From NCBI GenBank assembly GCA_036387415.1, contig DASVTU010000011.1, positions 13,819 to 77,818 on the forward strand: 64,000 bases of DNA, given 5' to 3'. Shown piece by piece: positions 53,041 through 61,370 of the stretch. The DNA is from DASVTU01 sp036387415. Its GTDB lineage: Bacteria > Acidobacteriota > Blastocatellia > Pyrinomonadales > Pyrinomonadaceae. Below the pieces are notes generated by a model. It was given only the letters and a program-made list of their open reading frames with translations, had not been told where the DNA came from and did no database searches. The number at the start of each line of letters is the position of its first letter. The stretch's first letter is position 1. A program made the position numbers and the translations under genes.

Positions 53041-56000
53041 ATGCTGAAGCATGCAACCGACGAGGAAAGGCGCGACCGTGAAGGAATCGCGGAGCGTTAT
53101 CCTCTCACGCACATGCAGGAGGGGATGCTCTTTCATAGTCTCTACGCACGGCAGTCCGGCGTGGATGTTCAGCAACTCGTCTGCGCTTTGGACGAGCGGT
53201 TGGACGTGGCGGCCTTCGAGCAAGCGTGGCGGCGAGTCGTCGAGCGTTACGCGGTGCTGCGGACGACTTTCCGTTGGCATAATCAAGACGAGCCTTCGCA
53301 GGAGGTGCACCGTCAAGTCGCTATTCCGCTTGAGCGGCACGACTGGCGCGGGCTGTCCGTGCAGGAGCGACAGGCACGTCTGACGCAATATCTGCTCAAG
53401 GAGCGTCGGCGCGGCTTCGATATCGACCAAGCCCCGCTCATGCGTCTGTCTCTCTTTGAGTTGGACGGAGACGCCTGCCAGTTCGTCTGGACTTTCCATC
53501 ATGCGCTGCTCGATACACGCTCTCTCAGAGTCGTCCTCGAAGAAGTCTTCGCCTTCTATGATGTGTTGCGCGTCGGCGGAGATTTAAGCCTTGAGCCGGC
53601 GCGCCCTTTCCGCGATTACGTCGAATGGTTGCAAGCGCAGCAGAAGCGAGCATCTTCCGAACAGTTCTGGCGGCAGGATTTAAGCGGTTTCACTTCTCCG
53701 ACGCCGCTCGTCGGCGCAGGCTTGCCCGTCAACGCGAACGTCGCAGCGAACCACGCAGAGCAAGAGGTTCAAATTTCCAGAGAGTTGAACGAAGCGTTGC
53801 GCGCGCTCGCGCGGCGACGCGGGTTGAGCCTTGAGACGTTGGCGCTTGGAGTCTGGTCGCTCATGCTCGGTCGCTACAGCGGCGAGAGCGATGTCGTCTG
53901 CGGCGTCACGAGGGCGCATCGTCCGTCAACTTTGGACGGCGCGGAGACGATGGTCGGGTTGCTTATCAACACACTTCCGGCGCGCGTGCGCGTCCCGCCG
54001 CCAATCTCCGCGCACGCGTGGCTCAAAGAGTTAGAGGCGCAGCAGACCGCATTGGAAGAACACGCGCACGCGCCCCTCGTCCAAATCCAGAAATGGAGCG
54101 ACGTACCTGCGGGTGTGCCGCTCTTCGAGAGTCTCGTCATTCTTGAAGAGCGTTCGTTAAATTCAGTCTCCATCCCCAACGGCGACGCGCACAGAAGGCT
54201 CGACCTCCAACTCATCGAGCAGACCAACTACCCGCTCACACTGACCGCGCACGTCGAGCCGGAGTTCCGTCTTAAAGTCTCTTATGACACAAGTCGTTTC
54301 GCTCCCGCGACGATTGCGCGCCTGCTCGGACACCTCCGAACTCTTCTCGAAGGCATCGCCGCAGACGACGAACAACGGCTGTCAACTTTGCCGATGCTGA
54401 CCAAGCCGGAGCGTCGGCAACTGCTGAGGGAATGGAACAACACCGCGCGCCCGACTCCGAAGGATGTTTGTCTTCATCAACTGCTCGAAGCGCAAGCGGC
54501 ACGCGTTCCCGACAGAGTTGCGGTGCGATTTGAAGGTGAGCAGTTGACCTACCGCGAGTTGAACGAAAGGGCTAACCGCGTCGCACATCGTCTGCGAGCG
54601 CTGGGCGTCGGCACCGAGACGCGAGTCGGTCTTCTCATGGAGCGTTCGCCGGATACGTTCGCCGCGTTGTTCGGAATACTCAAAGCGGGCGGCGCTTACG
54701 TGCCGCTCGACCCGATGCACCCGCCCGAACGGCTGGCCTTCATGCTCGAAGACGCGCAAGCACACGTCTTGTTGACCGAGACGCACCTGCTGGAAAACCT
54801 TCCCGCACACGCCACCCAAGGGGTCGTCTGCCTCGACAAGGGATGGCAAGCGTCGGCGAGTGAGAGCGCGGAGAACCTGACGGGCGCGGCGACGGACGAA
54901 GCGACGAGCGACAACCTGGCTTACGTCATCTACACGTCGGGTTCGACCGGAAAACCGAAGGGAGTACAGATTCCGCATCGCACGGTCGTCAATCTTCTGC
55001 ACTCGATGCGCGAACAACCCGCGATGAACGAGGGCGATGCGTTGCTCGCCATCACCACGTTTTCGTTCGACATGGCAGTACCCGACATCTACCTGCCGTT
55101 GATGATGGGCGCACGCATCGAGCTTGTCAGTCGGGAGACGGCAGCTGACGCGAGGCGCCTGCTCGTGAAGCTCAAAGAGTCCGGCGCAACCGTCTTGCAG
55201 GCTACTCCCTCGACGTGGCGCATGCTGGTCGAAGCGGGATGGCAAGGAGACAGCCGCCTCAAGGCGTTGTGCGGCGCGGAAGCCTTTCCGCGCGACTTGG
55301 CCGACCAGTTGCTCGCGCGCGCCGGAGCAGTCTGGAATTTATACGGCCCGACCGAAACGACCGTCTGGTCAACCGTCTATCGAGTAGAAGCGGGCGCGAC
55401 GGCGACGGCGAGCGTCCCCGTCGGACGACCAATCGCCAACACGCAAATCTACTTGCTCGACGCGCAGATGCAGCCCGTCCCCGTCGGCACAGCAGGCGAA
55501 CTCTACATCGGCGGCGACGGCCTCGCGCGCGGCTACCTGAACCGACCTGATTTGACCGCCGAGCGGTTCGTGCCAAACCCGTTCGCCGATACGCACGGCG
55601 CGCGTCTCTACCGCACGGGCGACGCCGCACGCTACCTGCCCGACGGACAAATCGAGTACATCAATCGTCTCGACAATCAAGTTAAGGTTCGCGGCTTCCG
55701 TATCGAGTTGGGCGAGATTGAAGCGCGTCTGCGACAACACGCATCGGTGCGCGAGGCGGTCGCCGTCGTGAGAGACGACATCCAGACGGGCGGCAAAACT
55801 CTGGTGGCCTACGTCGTTTCGCAAGCTGGCGCGGAAGCGTCGGCAGGCGAGTTGCGCGAGTTCCTCAAGAGCACGTTGCCCGAATACATGCTGCCCGCTT
55901 TCTTCGTGCCGTTAGATGCGTTGCCGCTGACGGCGAACGGCAAGGTCAACCGCCGTGCGTTGCCCGCGCCGAAGGATGCGCGCGGCGCGTCGGAAAAAAC

Positions 56001-57102
56001 TTTCGTTGCGCCGCGCGATGCGTTGGAGATTCAACTGGCGAAGATTTGGGAGGGCGTGCTGGACGTGCGTCCCGTCGGCATCACAGACAACTTCTTCGAG
56101 TCGGGCGGCGACTCGCTGCTCGCCGTGCGTCTCTTCATCCGTGTCGAAGAGGCGTTCGGCAAAAACCTGCCGCTCGCCACGCTCATTCAAACTCCGACCA
56201 TCGAAGGATTAGCCGACGTGCTGCGCGGGGAAAACCGGACGCCTTCCTGGTCGTCGCTCGTGCCCATCCAACCCGTCGGCACGAAGCCGCCCTTCTTCTG
56301 CGTGCACGGCGTCGGCGGCAACGTCCTCAACTATCGTGCGTTGGCAAAACACCTCGGCGCGGAGCAGCCCTTCTACGGTCTTCAATCGCAGGGACTCGAC
56401 GGCCAGCAGCCGCCGCTCACACGCATCGAAGACATGGCCGCTCTCTATCTCAAGGAGGTTCGCCGCCTCCAACCCGTCGGCCCCTACTATCTGGGCGGGG
56501 CTTCTTTCGGCGGCATCGTCGCCTTCGAGATGGCGCTACAGCTTCACGCGCAGGGAGAACGCGCCGCTCTCGTCGCACTCTTCGACACCTCGCCCGCAGG
56601 CCACACCAAGCTCGCACCCTCAACTGCCCCGCACACGCTTCTAAGCGAAGGACTGACTCATAAGCTGCGTGTGCATTTGAGCGTCTTGTTGCGCGACCCC
56701 GACCGTCTAACGTATCTGCGAAAAAGAGTTCGACGCGTCGGGCGCAGAATGATTTACCGGACGTGGCAGATTGTCTATCAAATCTTTCAGAAGTTCAGCC
56801 GACCCTTGCCGCAAACTCTACAGAACATCCAGCAGGCGAACTACAAGGCGTTACGCGACTACATGCCCCGCATCTATCCCGGCAGCGTCACGCTCTTCTA
56901 TGCACTCAAAGAACCGGAAGAGTTTACACGCGACAAGCAACAAGGATGGAGCGTGCTGGCACAGGGAGGCGTCCTCACATACGACGTGCCTGGCGACCAT
57001 TTAAGCATGGTCGAAGAACCGCACGTACGCTCTCTGGCAGAGAAACTGAAAACGCACATCAAGGATTGCACTACACCGTCTGATAACTCCCAACATAAAT
57101 AA
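53041..57102 (+). CDS. Single-module NRPS, C-A-PCP-TE
   Basis: 1353 residues from ATG 53041 (GGAAAG about 8 bases upstream); the frame is open further 5' but overlaps the beta-helix gene. Condensation domain: YPLTHMQEGMLFHSLYARQ, then FHHALLDTRS (active site near 155). Adenylation: YVIYTSGSTGKPKG (near 633), NLYGPTETTVW, GDAARYLPDGQIEY, GFRIELGEIE. Reading the specificity positions by eye gives D-M-P-Q-L-G-L-V-W-K, close to the Gly code D-I-L-Q-L-G-L-I-W-K. Carrier: FFESGGDSLLAV (near 1020). Thioesterase: FFCVHGVGGNV, YYLGGASFGGIV (Ser near 1154), GDHLSMVEEPHV (His near 1318). It directly follows the polysaccharide genes on the same strand. Product: one amino acid joined to an acyl or amine starter and released. 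Confidence 0.95.
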   Translation: MLKHATDEERRDREGIAERYPLTHMQEGMLFHSLYARQSGVDVQQLVCALDERLDVAAFEQAWRRVVERYAVLRTTFRWHNQDEPSQEVHRQVAIPLERHDWRGLSVQERQARLTQYLLKERRRGFDIDQAPLMRLSLFELDGDACQFVWTFHHALLDTRSLRVVLEEVFAFYDVLRVGGDLSLEPARPFRDYVEWLQAQQKRASSEQFWRQDLSGFTSPTPLVGAGLPVNANVAANHAEQEVQISRELNEALRALARRRGLSLETLALGVWSLMLGRYSGESDVVCGVTRAHRPSTLDGAETMVGLLINTLPARVRVPPPISAHAWLKELEAQQTALEEHAHAPLVQIQKWSDVPAGVPLFESLVILEERSLNSVSIPNGDAHRRLDLQLIEQTNYPLTLTAHVEPEFRLKVSYDTSRFAPATIARLLGHLRTLLEGIAADDEQRLSTLPMLTKPERRQLLREWNNTARPTPKDVCLHQLLEAQAARVPDRVAVRFEGEQLTYRELNERANRVAHRLRALGVGTETRVGLLMERSPDTFAALFGILKAGGAYVPLDPMHPPERLAFMLEDAQAHVLLTETHLLENLPAHATQGVVCLDKGWQASASESAENLTGAATDEATSDNLAYVIYTSGSTGKPKGVQIPHRTVVNLLHSMREQPAMNEGDALLAITTFSFDMAVPDIYLPLMMGARIELVSRETAADARRLLVKLKESGATVLQATPSTWRMLVEAGWQGDSRLKALCGAEAFPRDLADQLLARAGAVWNLYGPTETTVWSTVYRVEAGATATASVPVGRPIANTQIYLLDAQMQPVPVGTAGELYIGGDGLARGYLNRPDLTAERFVPNPFADTHGARLYRTGDAARYLPDGQIEYINRLDNQVKVRGFRIELGEIEARLRQHASVREAVAVVRDDIQTGGKTLVAYVVSQAGAEASAGELREFLKSTLPEYMLPAFFVPLDALPLTANGKVNRRALPAPKDARGASEKTFVAPRDALEIQLAKIWEGVLDVRPVGITDNFFESGGDSLLAVRLFIRVEEAFGKNLPLATLIQTPTIEGLADVLRGENRTPSWSSLVPIQPVGTKPPFFCVHGVGGNVLNYRALAKHLGAEQPFYGLQSQGLDGQQPPLTRIEDMAALYLKEVRRLQPVGPYYLGGASFGGIVAFEMALQLHAQGERAALVALFDTSPAGHTKLAPSTAPHTLLSEGLTHKLRVHLSVLLRDPDRLTYLRKRVRRVGRRMIYRTWQIVYQIFQKFSRPLPQTLQNIQQANYKALRDYMPRIYPGSVTLFYALKEPEEFTRDKQQGWSVLAQGGVLTYDVPGDHLSMVEEPHVRSLAEKLKTHIKDCTTPSDNSQHK

Positions 57103-57663
57103 CCGATAGCGTTTAGAGCCTATATGTTTCTCAAGAAAATCGAAGCACTCGCACCCTCCGAAGTATTTATGAGACCGCCTCCTACTACCTACATTGAGGG
57201 CATAGGTTACTGCAAATCAGTGTCAAGAAGATGCCACAACCCCACTGCGTCTAAGCCTTAATAACCCCTGTTCCAACATATCAAAACGCATTAACCAGTT
57301 AAGACCCTAAATTGAAGTTAATGAAGACAAGCCACTAATTCATCCGGAGTCCGATAATGAACTTATCCGAGATAAGATAATTAACATTATCGGACGCGAT
57401 GGGTGTTGGTTAATTGATAATGCTAACTTATAGTGAAACTTTTAGAATGCTGCTGTCCGTGGCGTCTAATCTGTGTTAAATGTCGCGGGGTAAATTGAAG
57501 GCTGCATGCGAGATTGTCATGACATTGGGTGTCGCCACACGCGCCGTTGAAGCTCCCATGGCCTGAATGCTTTAACCATGCACGCTCGTTATCTCGGCTG
57601 TTGAGTAAGAGCGCGGGACCAGGTCTTTAATGGCGTGCGCGAGCGGCGTGCTGGTACGCTGCC
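57103..57663 (+). other. Gap between NRPS and cassette array
   Basis: 560 bases without a recognisable gene and, notably, without an integron integrase. It holds the nested hairpin at 57349-57395. At 57484-57510 the text GGGTAAATTGAAGGCTGCATG resembles the middle of the attC sites further right, so a decayed cassette may lie here. Confidence 0.5.
57349..57395. repeat. Nested perfect hairpin
   Basis: GTCCGATAATG pairs with CATTATCGGAC (11 of 11), and within its loop CTTATC pairs with GATAAG (6 of 6) around CGA. No T-run follows, so a plain terminator is unlikely. It lies 240 bases after the NRPS stop, left of the first attC. Confidence 0.7.
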
Positions 57664-57765
57664 ATTTAACACGTCGCTCAAGCTGACCGCGAGATAAAGT
57701 GATTTTCATCGAGAACCGGCGTGGGTTCGGCGTTGCGTGCGCGGCAGCTTAGCTTGGCGTTAGAT
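57664..57765 (+). repeat. attC site 0
   Basis: R'' ATTTAAC (57664) and R' GTTAGAT (57759). The inner boxes CTCAAGCTG and CAGCTTAGC pair. Closes a left-hand cassette of which no gene remains. Confidence 0.8.
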
Positions 57766-57789
57766 GCCTTCTAGTATGGAGAAAATTTG

Positions 57790-58272
57790 ATGTCTGCAAA
57801 TGAGAGTAAAACCGTACAAAATATAGCTAATGCTAAAGCCATAGAAGCTGAAGTTCGGGCAGATGGCCTTAAATTCATCTACGAATCTCAGCAGAAGTGG
57901 TTTTGGCAAATGCTGGATGCTCTAATCAAAGGGAGCGCATTCTATCTAACGATTACGGCTGCCATAATAGGTTATGTTTTATCTAAAGACCTTCCACCAT
58001 CATTACAACGATCAATCTTAATTCTTGGGATAATAACCTCTGTGCTTTTCATTATCGGAGCTACAGCTTGCGCTAGGGGGTTGCACGCTTGTCTTACCCC
58101 TCTTGAGAATTCACTGAAAGATGTAAACCTTGAACTAGCCGTTAGCATGAATTTATCCCACGTCTTTTCTGTAATGAGAAGGGTAATGTGGATTGTCGTC
58201 ATCTGTTCTGGAATAGTATTCTCTATGTTCATAGTAGCCATGTTCTTTCTATTAAGACAAATCGGAGGGTAG
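57790..58272 (+). CDS. Cassette 1: small membrane protein
   Basis: 160 residues from ATG 57790 (GGAG 8 bases ahead). A polar, alanine- and glutamate-rich N-terminal helix (NIANAKAIEAEVRAD, with FIYESQQKWFWQML) is followed by two close membrane helices (about 55-72 and 80-98), a soluble loop, and a last helix (IVVICSGIVFSMFIVAMFF). No family known to me. Cassette 2 encodes a protein of similar plan. Cassette genes usually lack promoters and depend on read-through from the left. Confidence 0.75.
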   Translation: MSANESKTVQNIANAKAIEAEVRADGLKFIYESQQKWFWQMLDALIKGSAFYLTITAAIIGYVLSKDLPPSLQRSILILGIITSVLFIIGATACARGLHACLTPLENSLKDVNLELAVSMNLSHVFSVMRRVMWIVVICSGIVFSMFIVAMFFLLRQIGG

Positions 58273-58289
58273 CTGTATTCAATGGCATC

Positions 58290-58398
58290 ATCTAACAACT
58301 CATTCAATCCGACGCCTCAATAGAATGGCTTTCATCATCTCGTCTCGCCGCGTATATTGAAGGCTGCTCGTCGGCGCGGGTTAATTCGGGCGTTAGCA
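58290..58398 (+). repeat. attC site 1
   Basis: R'' ATCTAAC (58290), then AACTCATTCAATCCGAC; closing GGTTAATTCGGGC and R' GTTAGCA (58392). Same wording as the well-known aadA-type attC sites (AACAATTCATTCAAGCCGAC ... GGCTTAATTCAAGCGTTAG). Confidence 0.92.
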
Positions 58399-58424
58399 GT
58401 CTCTCATTTATGAAGGAGGTTATT

Positions 58425-58820
58425 ATGGGTAACGACGAAGAAGAACAGAACTCGCAATCAATTCAGGATATGGCTGAGAAGAAAGCTCTCGAAGAGGGCT
58501 GGAAGCTACATTATGATACATGCAAACATCTGACTACTCTTAGTACTGGCTCAATTCTTATAATGGTTGCATTCATAGAGAAGCTTTTTACTAACCCTAC
58601 TTTGAAAGGGCTAGTTGCACTCTCTTTCGGCCTCTTTGTCCTCTCTATCATAACCTCGTCTATGGCTATGATAGGAATAGGCGCTGCGATTAGGCAACGG
58701 TTTTCCATTGATACATTTGACAGAGTTTATAATTATGGAACTGTCATGTTAAGTTTTACGTGCTTCTTTATCGGTATAGTTATCCTTATTGTATTCGCCA
58801 TGGTAAACCTCGACAGATAA
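58425..58820 (+). CDS. Cassette 2: small membrane protein
   Basis: 131 residues from ATG 58425, chosen for the textbook AAGGAGG five bases upstream (ATG 58410 lies before it). An acidic N-terminus (NDEEEQNSQSIQDMAEKKAL) is followed by helices GSILIMVAFIEKL, GLVALSFGLFVLSIITSSMA and FTCFFIGIVILIVFAMV. The plan of N-terminal polar helix, paired membrane helices, loop, and last helix matches cassette 1. No family recognised. Confidence 0.75.
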   Translation: MGNDEEEQNSQSIQDMAEKKALEEGWKLHYDTCKHLTTLSTGSILIMVAFIEKLFTNPTLKGLVALSFGLFVLSIITSSMAMIGIGAAIRQRFSIDTFDRVYNYGTVMLSFTCFFIGIVILIVFAMVNLDR

Positions 58821-58898
58821 GTTGAGTCTGAACATTGAAGGTACTCAATTAGTCCTAAGATAATATATAAGATTAAAAGTCTTCAGATGATGAACGAC

Positions 58899-59000
58899 AC
58901 CTAACAACTCATTCAACCCGACGCCTCAATAGCATTCTTTTCATGCTCTGATGTAAATTGTGCGCTGCTCGCTTGGGGCGGGTTAATTCGGGCGTTATGC
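58899..59000 (+). repeat. attC site 2
   Basis: R'' ACCTAAC (58899), AACTCATTCAACCCGAC, GGGTTAATTCGGGC, R' GTTATGC (58994). Confidence 0.92.
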
Positions 59001-59033
59001 TGCTTGTATTGAATTTCTCAGGAATAGATAGCA

Positions 59034-59441
59034 ATGGCGACGGAAATTTCAGATGATGCGAACCTGTCAGCCTTCCAATGGTGGGAAGCTCGCCGCTTAC
59101 GTTACAACATTGGTCTTGTCGTAGCTGGCCTTCTCGCCTTCATCGCTTATCTTATTGTCTTGCGCGTTTTCAGTGAGCACATTCCTGTTGCAGAAATCAC
59201 GCTCTTTACAATCTTATTTCAGGGCATGGGATATATCTTCTTCATGATAGTCGCGAATATTTTCTATTTTCTGGGGGCTTTTTCGGAGAGATTACCGCGT
59301 CTTCGAGACCTCGAATCTCATCGAAGGATGACCTATGCGCTTGGCTTTTGGTTTTCTGTCGCGCTGCCTTTTGTTATTCCGATTCTGCTGATGTATTTTG
59401 CTGTCTTTCATCCTGAAGCGTGGCGGCAGGATGTTCCTTAA
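59034..59441 (+). CDS. Cassette 3: membrane protein, four helices at most
   Basis: 135 residues. A short acidic N-terminus, then helices IGLVVAGLLAFIAYLIVLRV, ITLFTILFQGMGYIFFMIVA with IFYFLGAFS, and FWFSVALPFVIPILLMYF near the end. A conserved-looking loop RLPRLRDLESHRRMTYALG joins the last two. No family recognised. Its cassette is complete, with exactly complementary ends (TTATGC / GCATAAC). Confidence 0.75.
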   Translation: MATEISDDANLSAFQWWEARRLRYNIGLVVAGLLAFIAYLIVLRVFSEHIPVAEITLFTILFQGMGYIFFMIVANIFYFLGAFSERLPRLRDLESHRRMTYALGFWFSVALPFVIPILLMYFAVFHPEAWRQDVP

Positions 59442-59467
59442 TGTGCGTTGAATGGTAAAAGAGCGCT

Positions 59468-59554
59468 GCATAACAACTCATTGAACCGGACTCGCGATCA
59501 GCTAGTCTTTTATCAATGAGGTTAATAGCTCGCCGGTTAATTCGGGCGTTCGGC
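59468..59554 (+). repeat. attC site 3
   Basis: R'' GCATAAC (59468), AACTCATTGAACCGGAC, CGGTTAATTCGGGC, R' GTTCGGC (59548). Confidence 0.9.
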
Positions 59555-59574
59555 GGCTTTCGTAAAATGTAACA

Positions 59575-60060
59575 ATGGTTCTGGTTAAGACGATAATTTT
59601 TACCTTTCTGGTGCCGGGGACAGTTACGGTGTTAGTCCCTTACTGGTTATTGTCTTCTCGCTCTGCTCCGCCGCCTATGCACCTTGGTGTCTCGCGCTAC
59701 TTTGGATTGTTGCCGGTCTTGATCGGCGCGGCAATTTATTTCTGGTGCGCTTGGGATTTTACGTTTGCCGGTCGAGGAACACCCGCTCCGATTGATCCGC
59801 CAAAAGAACTTGTCGTGCGGGGACTCTACCGTTATGTTAGGAATCCAATGTATGTTGGGATTCTATCAATCCTTCTGGGCGAAGCTTTGTTCTTTGCCTC
59901 GTGGAGATTGTTTGAATACACAGCCGTGGCGTTCATCATCTTCTTCCTCGTGGTAGTGCTTTATGAAGAGCCGATATTAAGGCAGAAGTTTGGTGAATCA
60001 TACCGACAGTATTGCAAGGATGTATCTCGATGGATTCCTTGGAGAATGAAAAACTTATAG
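59575..60060 (+). CDS. Cassette 4: isoprenylcysteine carboxyl methyltransferase-type protein
   Basis: 161 residues, an integral-membrane methyltransferase of the ICMT/PEMT group. Helices at about 5-25, 38-58 and two after residue 95 frame the diagnostic stretch PKELVVRGLYRYVRNPMYVG (SAM-binding R-x-P-x-Y-x-G) and the C-terminal LYEEPILRQKFGESYRQYC with the E-E...L-x-x-x-F-G-x-x-Y element. Bacterial members methylate lipids, small molecules or prenyl groups. No function tied to the neighbouring cassettes. The start has no good Shine-Dalgarno. Confidence 0.9.
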   Translation: MVLVKTIIFTFLVPGTVTVLVPYWLLSSRSAPPPMHLGVSRYFGLLPVLIGAAIYFWCAWDFTFAGRGTPAPIDPPKELVVRGLYRYVRNPMYVGILSILLGEALFFASWRLFEYTAVAFIIFFLVVVLYEEPILRQKFGESYRQYCKDVSRWIPWRMKNL

Positions 60061-60091
60061 AGGTTGGGTTGGCGCGTTTCTGCCATGCGCC

Positions 60092-60208
60092 CCCGAACAA
60101 CTCATTGAACCCGACCCTCGCCAGCGAGGCTCTCATGCTCGAGTTGTCTAGCTTTGCTATCTTGCGAGTAGCGGGCTGGCTTCGGGCGGGTTAATTCGGG
60201 CGTTAGGC
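60092..60208 (+). repeat. attC site 4
   Basis: R'' CCCGAAC (60092), AACTCATTGAACCCGAC, GGGTTAATTCGGGC, R' GTTAGGC (60202). Longest site of the array, with a long inner arm. Confidence 0.9.
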
Positions 60209-60232
60209 CCTTTCTGGTTATTTACCTAAAGA

Positions 60233-60664
60233 ATGAACAGCAGAATTTCACTAGCCTTTCTCTCGCTCATCATTCTGCAAGCCATTCATTCGGCTGAGGA
60301 ATTCATCTTTGGGTTCTATGAGAATTTCCCTCTGATGAGGCTCATTTACCAAGATGCCCCACTGCTAGCCAAACCTGCCTTTGCGATATCTAATGCCTTA
60401 TTATTCTTGGCCGGATTGATCTGCTTCTATTACTGGGTGCGGCCTGCCAAGAAAGGGGCAAGAATGGTTGTTTGGGTGTGGATTGTTATGGAGTTCCTCA
60501 ATGTCATTGCCCATTGCGTGTGGGCAGTCTTAATCAGAGGATATAATCCCGGCTTGGTGACAGGTATTCTGTTTATGCCTGTGCTAATCTACCTGACCTA
60601 TTTAACGAGACGTATTTCAGCGCAAGGCGGCGCCGAACAACTCATTGAACTCGACCACCCTTAG
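60233..60664 (+). CDS. Cassette 5: HXXEE-family membrane protein
   Basis: 143 residues. LQAIHSAEEFIFGF near residue 17 contains the H-x-x-E-E motif naming the family; four membrane helices follow (the second ISNALLFLAGLICFYYWV, the third VWIVMEFLNVIAHCVWAVL with the second His, the fourth VTGILFMPVLIYLTYL). Function of the family is unknown. The gene runs into the attC: its last dozen residues, AEQLIELDHP, are encoded by site 5, so recombination boundaries and coding sequence overlap. Confidence 0.85.
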   Translation: MNSRISLAFLSLIILQAIHSAEEFIFGFYENFPLMRLIYQDAPLLAKPAFAISNALLFLAGLICFYYWVRPAKKGARMVVWVWIVMEFLNVIAHCVWAVLIRGYNPGLVTGILFMPVLIYLTYLTRRISAQGGAEQLIELDHP

Positions 60665-60743
60665 CTTGTCTCTCATCAACCTTGTATCCTTGCGGTGAAG
60701 TTGAATAGTATCGTCGGACGGCGGGTTAATTCGGGCGTCGTGC
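60632..60743 (+). repeat. attC site 5
   Basis: R'' GCCGAAC (60632), AACTCATTGAACTCGAC, GGGTTAATTCGGGC, R' GTCGTGC (60737), which departs from the GTT rule at its third base. Overlaps the 3' end of cassette 5's gene. Confidence 0.85.
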
Positions 60744-60769
60744 GGCTTAGTTGAGAGGAGAATACCGAA

Positions 60770-61225
60770 ATGAACTTTATCAAAGTATTCGCTCTGGCAT
60801 GTTGCCTTATCCCGTTTGCATCCATTCAATCCTTAGCGAAGGATGACGCAAGGAAATTAATCGAAACTGAATTTTATGGGTGTGATTTTGAATTGCTCCA
60901 TCTCGACCAGCTCTTGTTAGAGTTGCAGAATCAGCCGAAGGTGCGCGGCTATATTATCGTTTATGCTCCCAGCGTTGGCAGTAAGTCGGGTGCGGCTCTG
61001 GCTTACGGCGCGAGAATGAAAAAGTATTTGGTTGTTGCAAGGGCTTTGAAATCCGTAAGAATTACGGTCGTGGATGGCGGATTCCGCGAGAAGCTAAGCT
61101 ATGAAATGTGGCTTGTCCCGGAGGGCACAGAGTTGCCGGTCGCACGGCCTACTGTTTCCCGCAAGGACGTTAAGCTCAAAAGGGGTAAAACCAAATTGTA
61201 TAGTTGTGACAAGATTTTAGGTTGA
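60770..61225 (+). CDS. Cassette 6: small secreted protein
   Basis: 151 residues. A signal peptide (MNFIKVFALACCLIPFASI, cleavage near SLA-KD) precedes a soluble domain of about 130 residues with LLHLDQLLLELQNQPKVRG, YIIVYAPSV, and VVARALKSVRITVVDGGFRE. Similar short periplasmic domains of unknown function occur in soil bacteria, but I cannot name this one. GAGGAG lies 9 bases before the ATG. Two Cys (one near residue 38, one near the C-terminus) could form a disulfide. Confidence 0.78.
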   Translation: MNFIKVFALACCLIPFASIQSLAKDDARKLIETEFYGCDFELLHLDQLLLELQNQPKVRGYIIVYAPSVGSKSGAALAYGARMKKYLVVARALKSVRITVVDGGFREKLSYEMWLVPEGTELPVARPTVSRKDVKLKRGKTKLYSCDKILG

Positions 61226-61239
61226 ATCTGCCCCGCGCC

Positions 61240-61343
61240 GCCCAACAAGGGACTGCACCCGACCGCGAATAGCGCAGCCTTCATGCGCAATACATGAATA
61301 TATATGACGTTGAATGCGCGGCGAGTGATGCCTAGCGTTGGGC
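61240..61343 (+). repeat. attC site 6, second subfamily
   Basis: R'' GCCCAAC (61240) and R' GTTGGGC (61337) are perfectly complementary. Inner text AAGGGACTGCACCCGACC and GCGAGTGATGCCTAGC differs from sites 1-5 and resembles site 7. Confidence 0.9.
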
Positions 61344-61370
61344 GCCACCTTAGGGGAGAGGAGAAATCAG

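Noticed and set aside
57103..57663. Search for an integron integrase gene
   Set aside because: No tyrosine recombinase motif in any frame between the NRPS and attC site 0.
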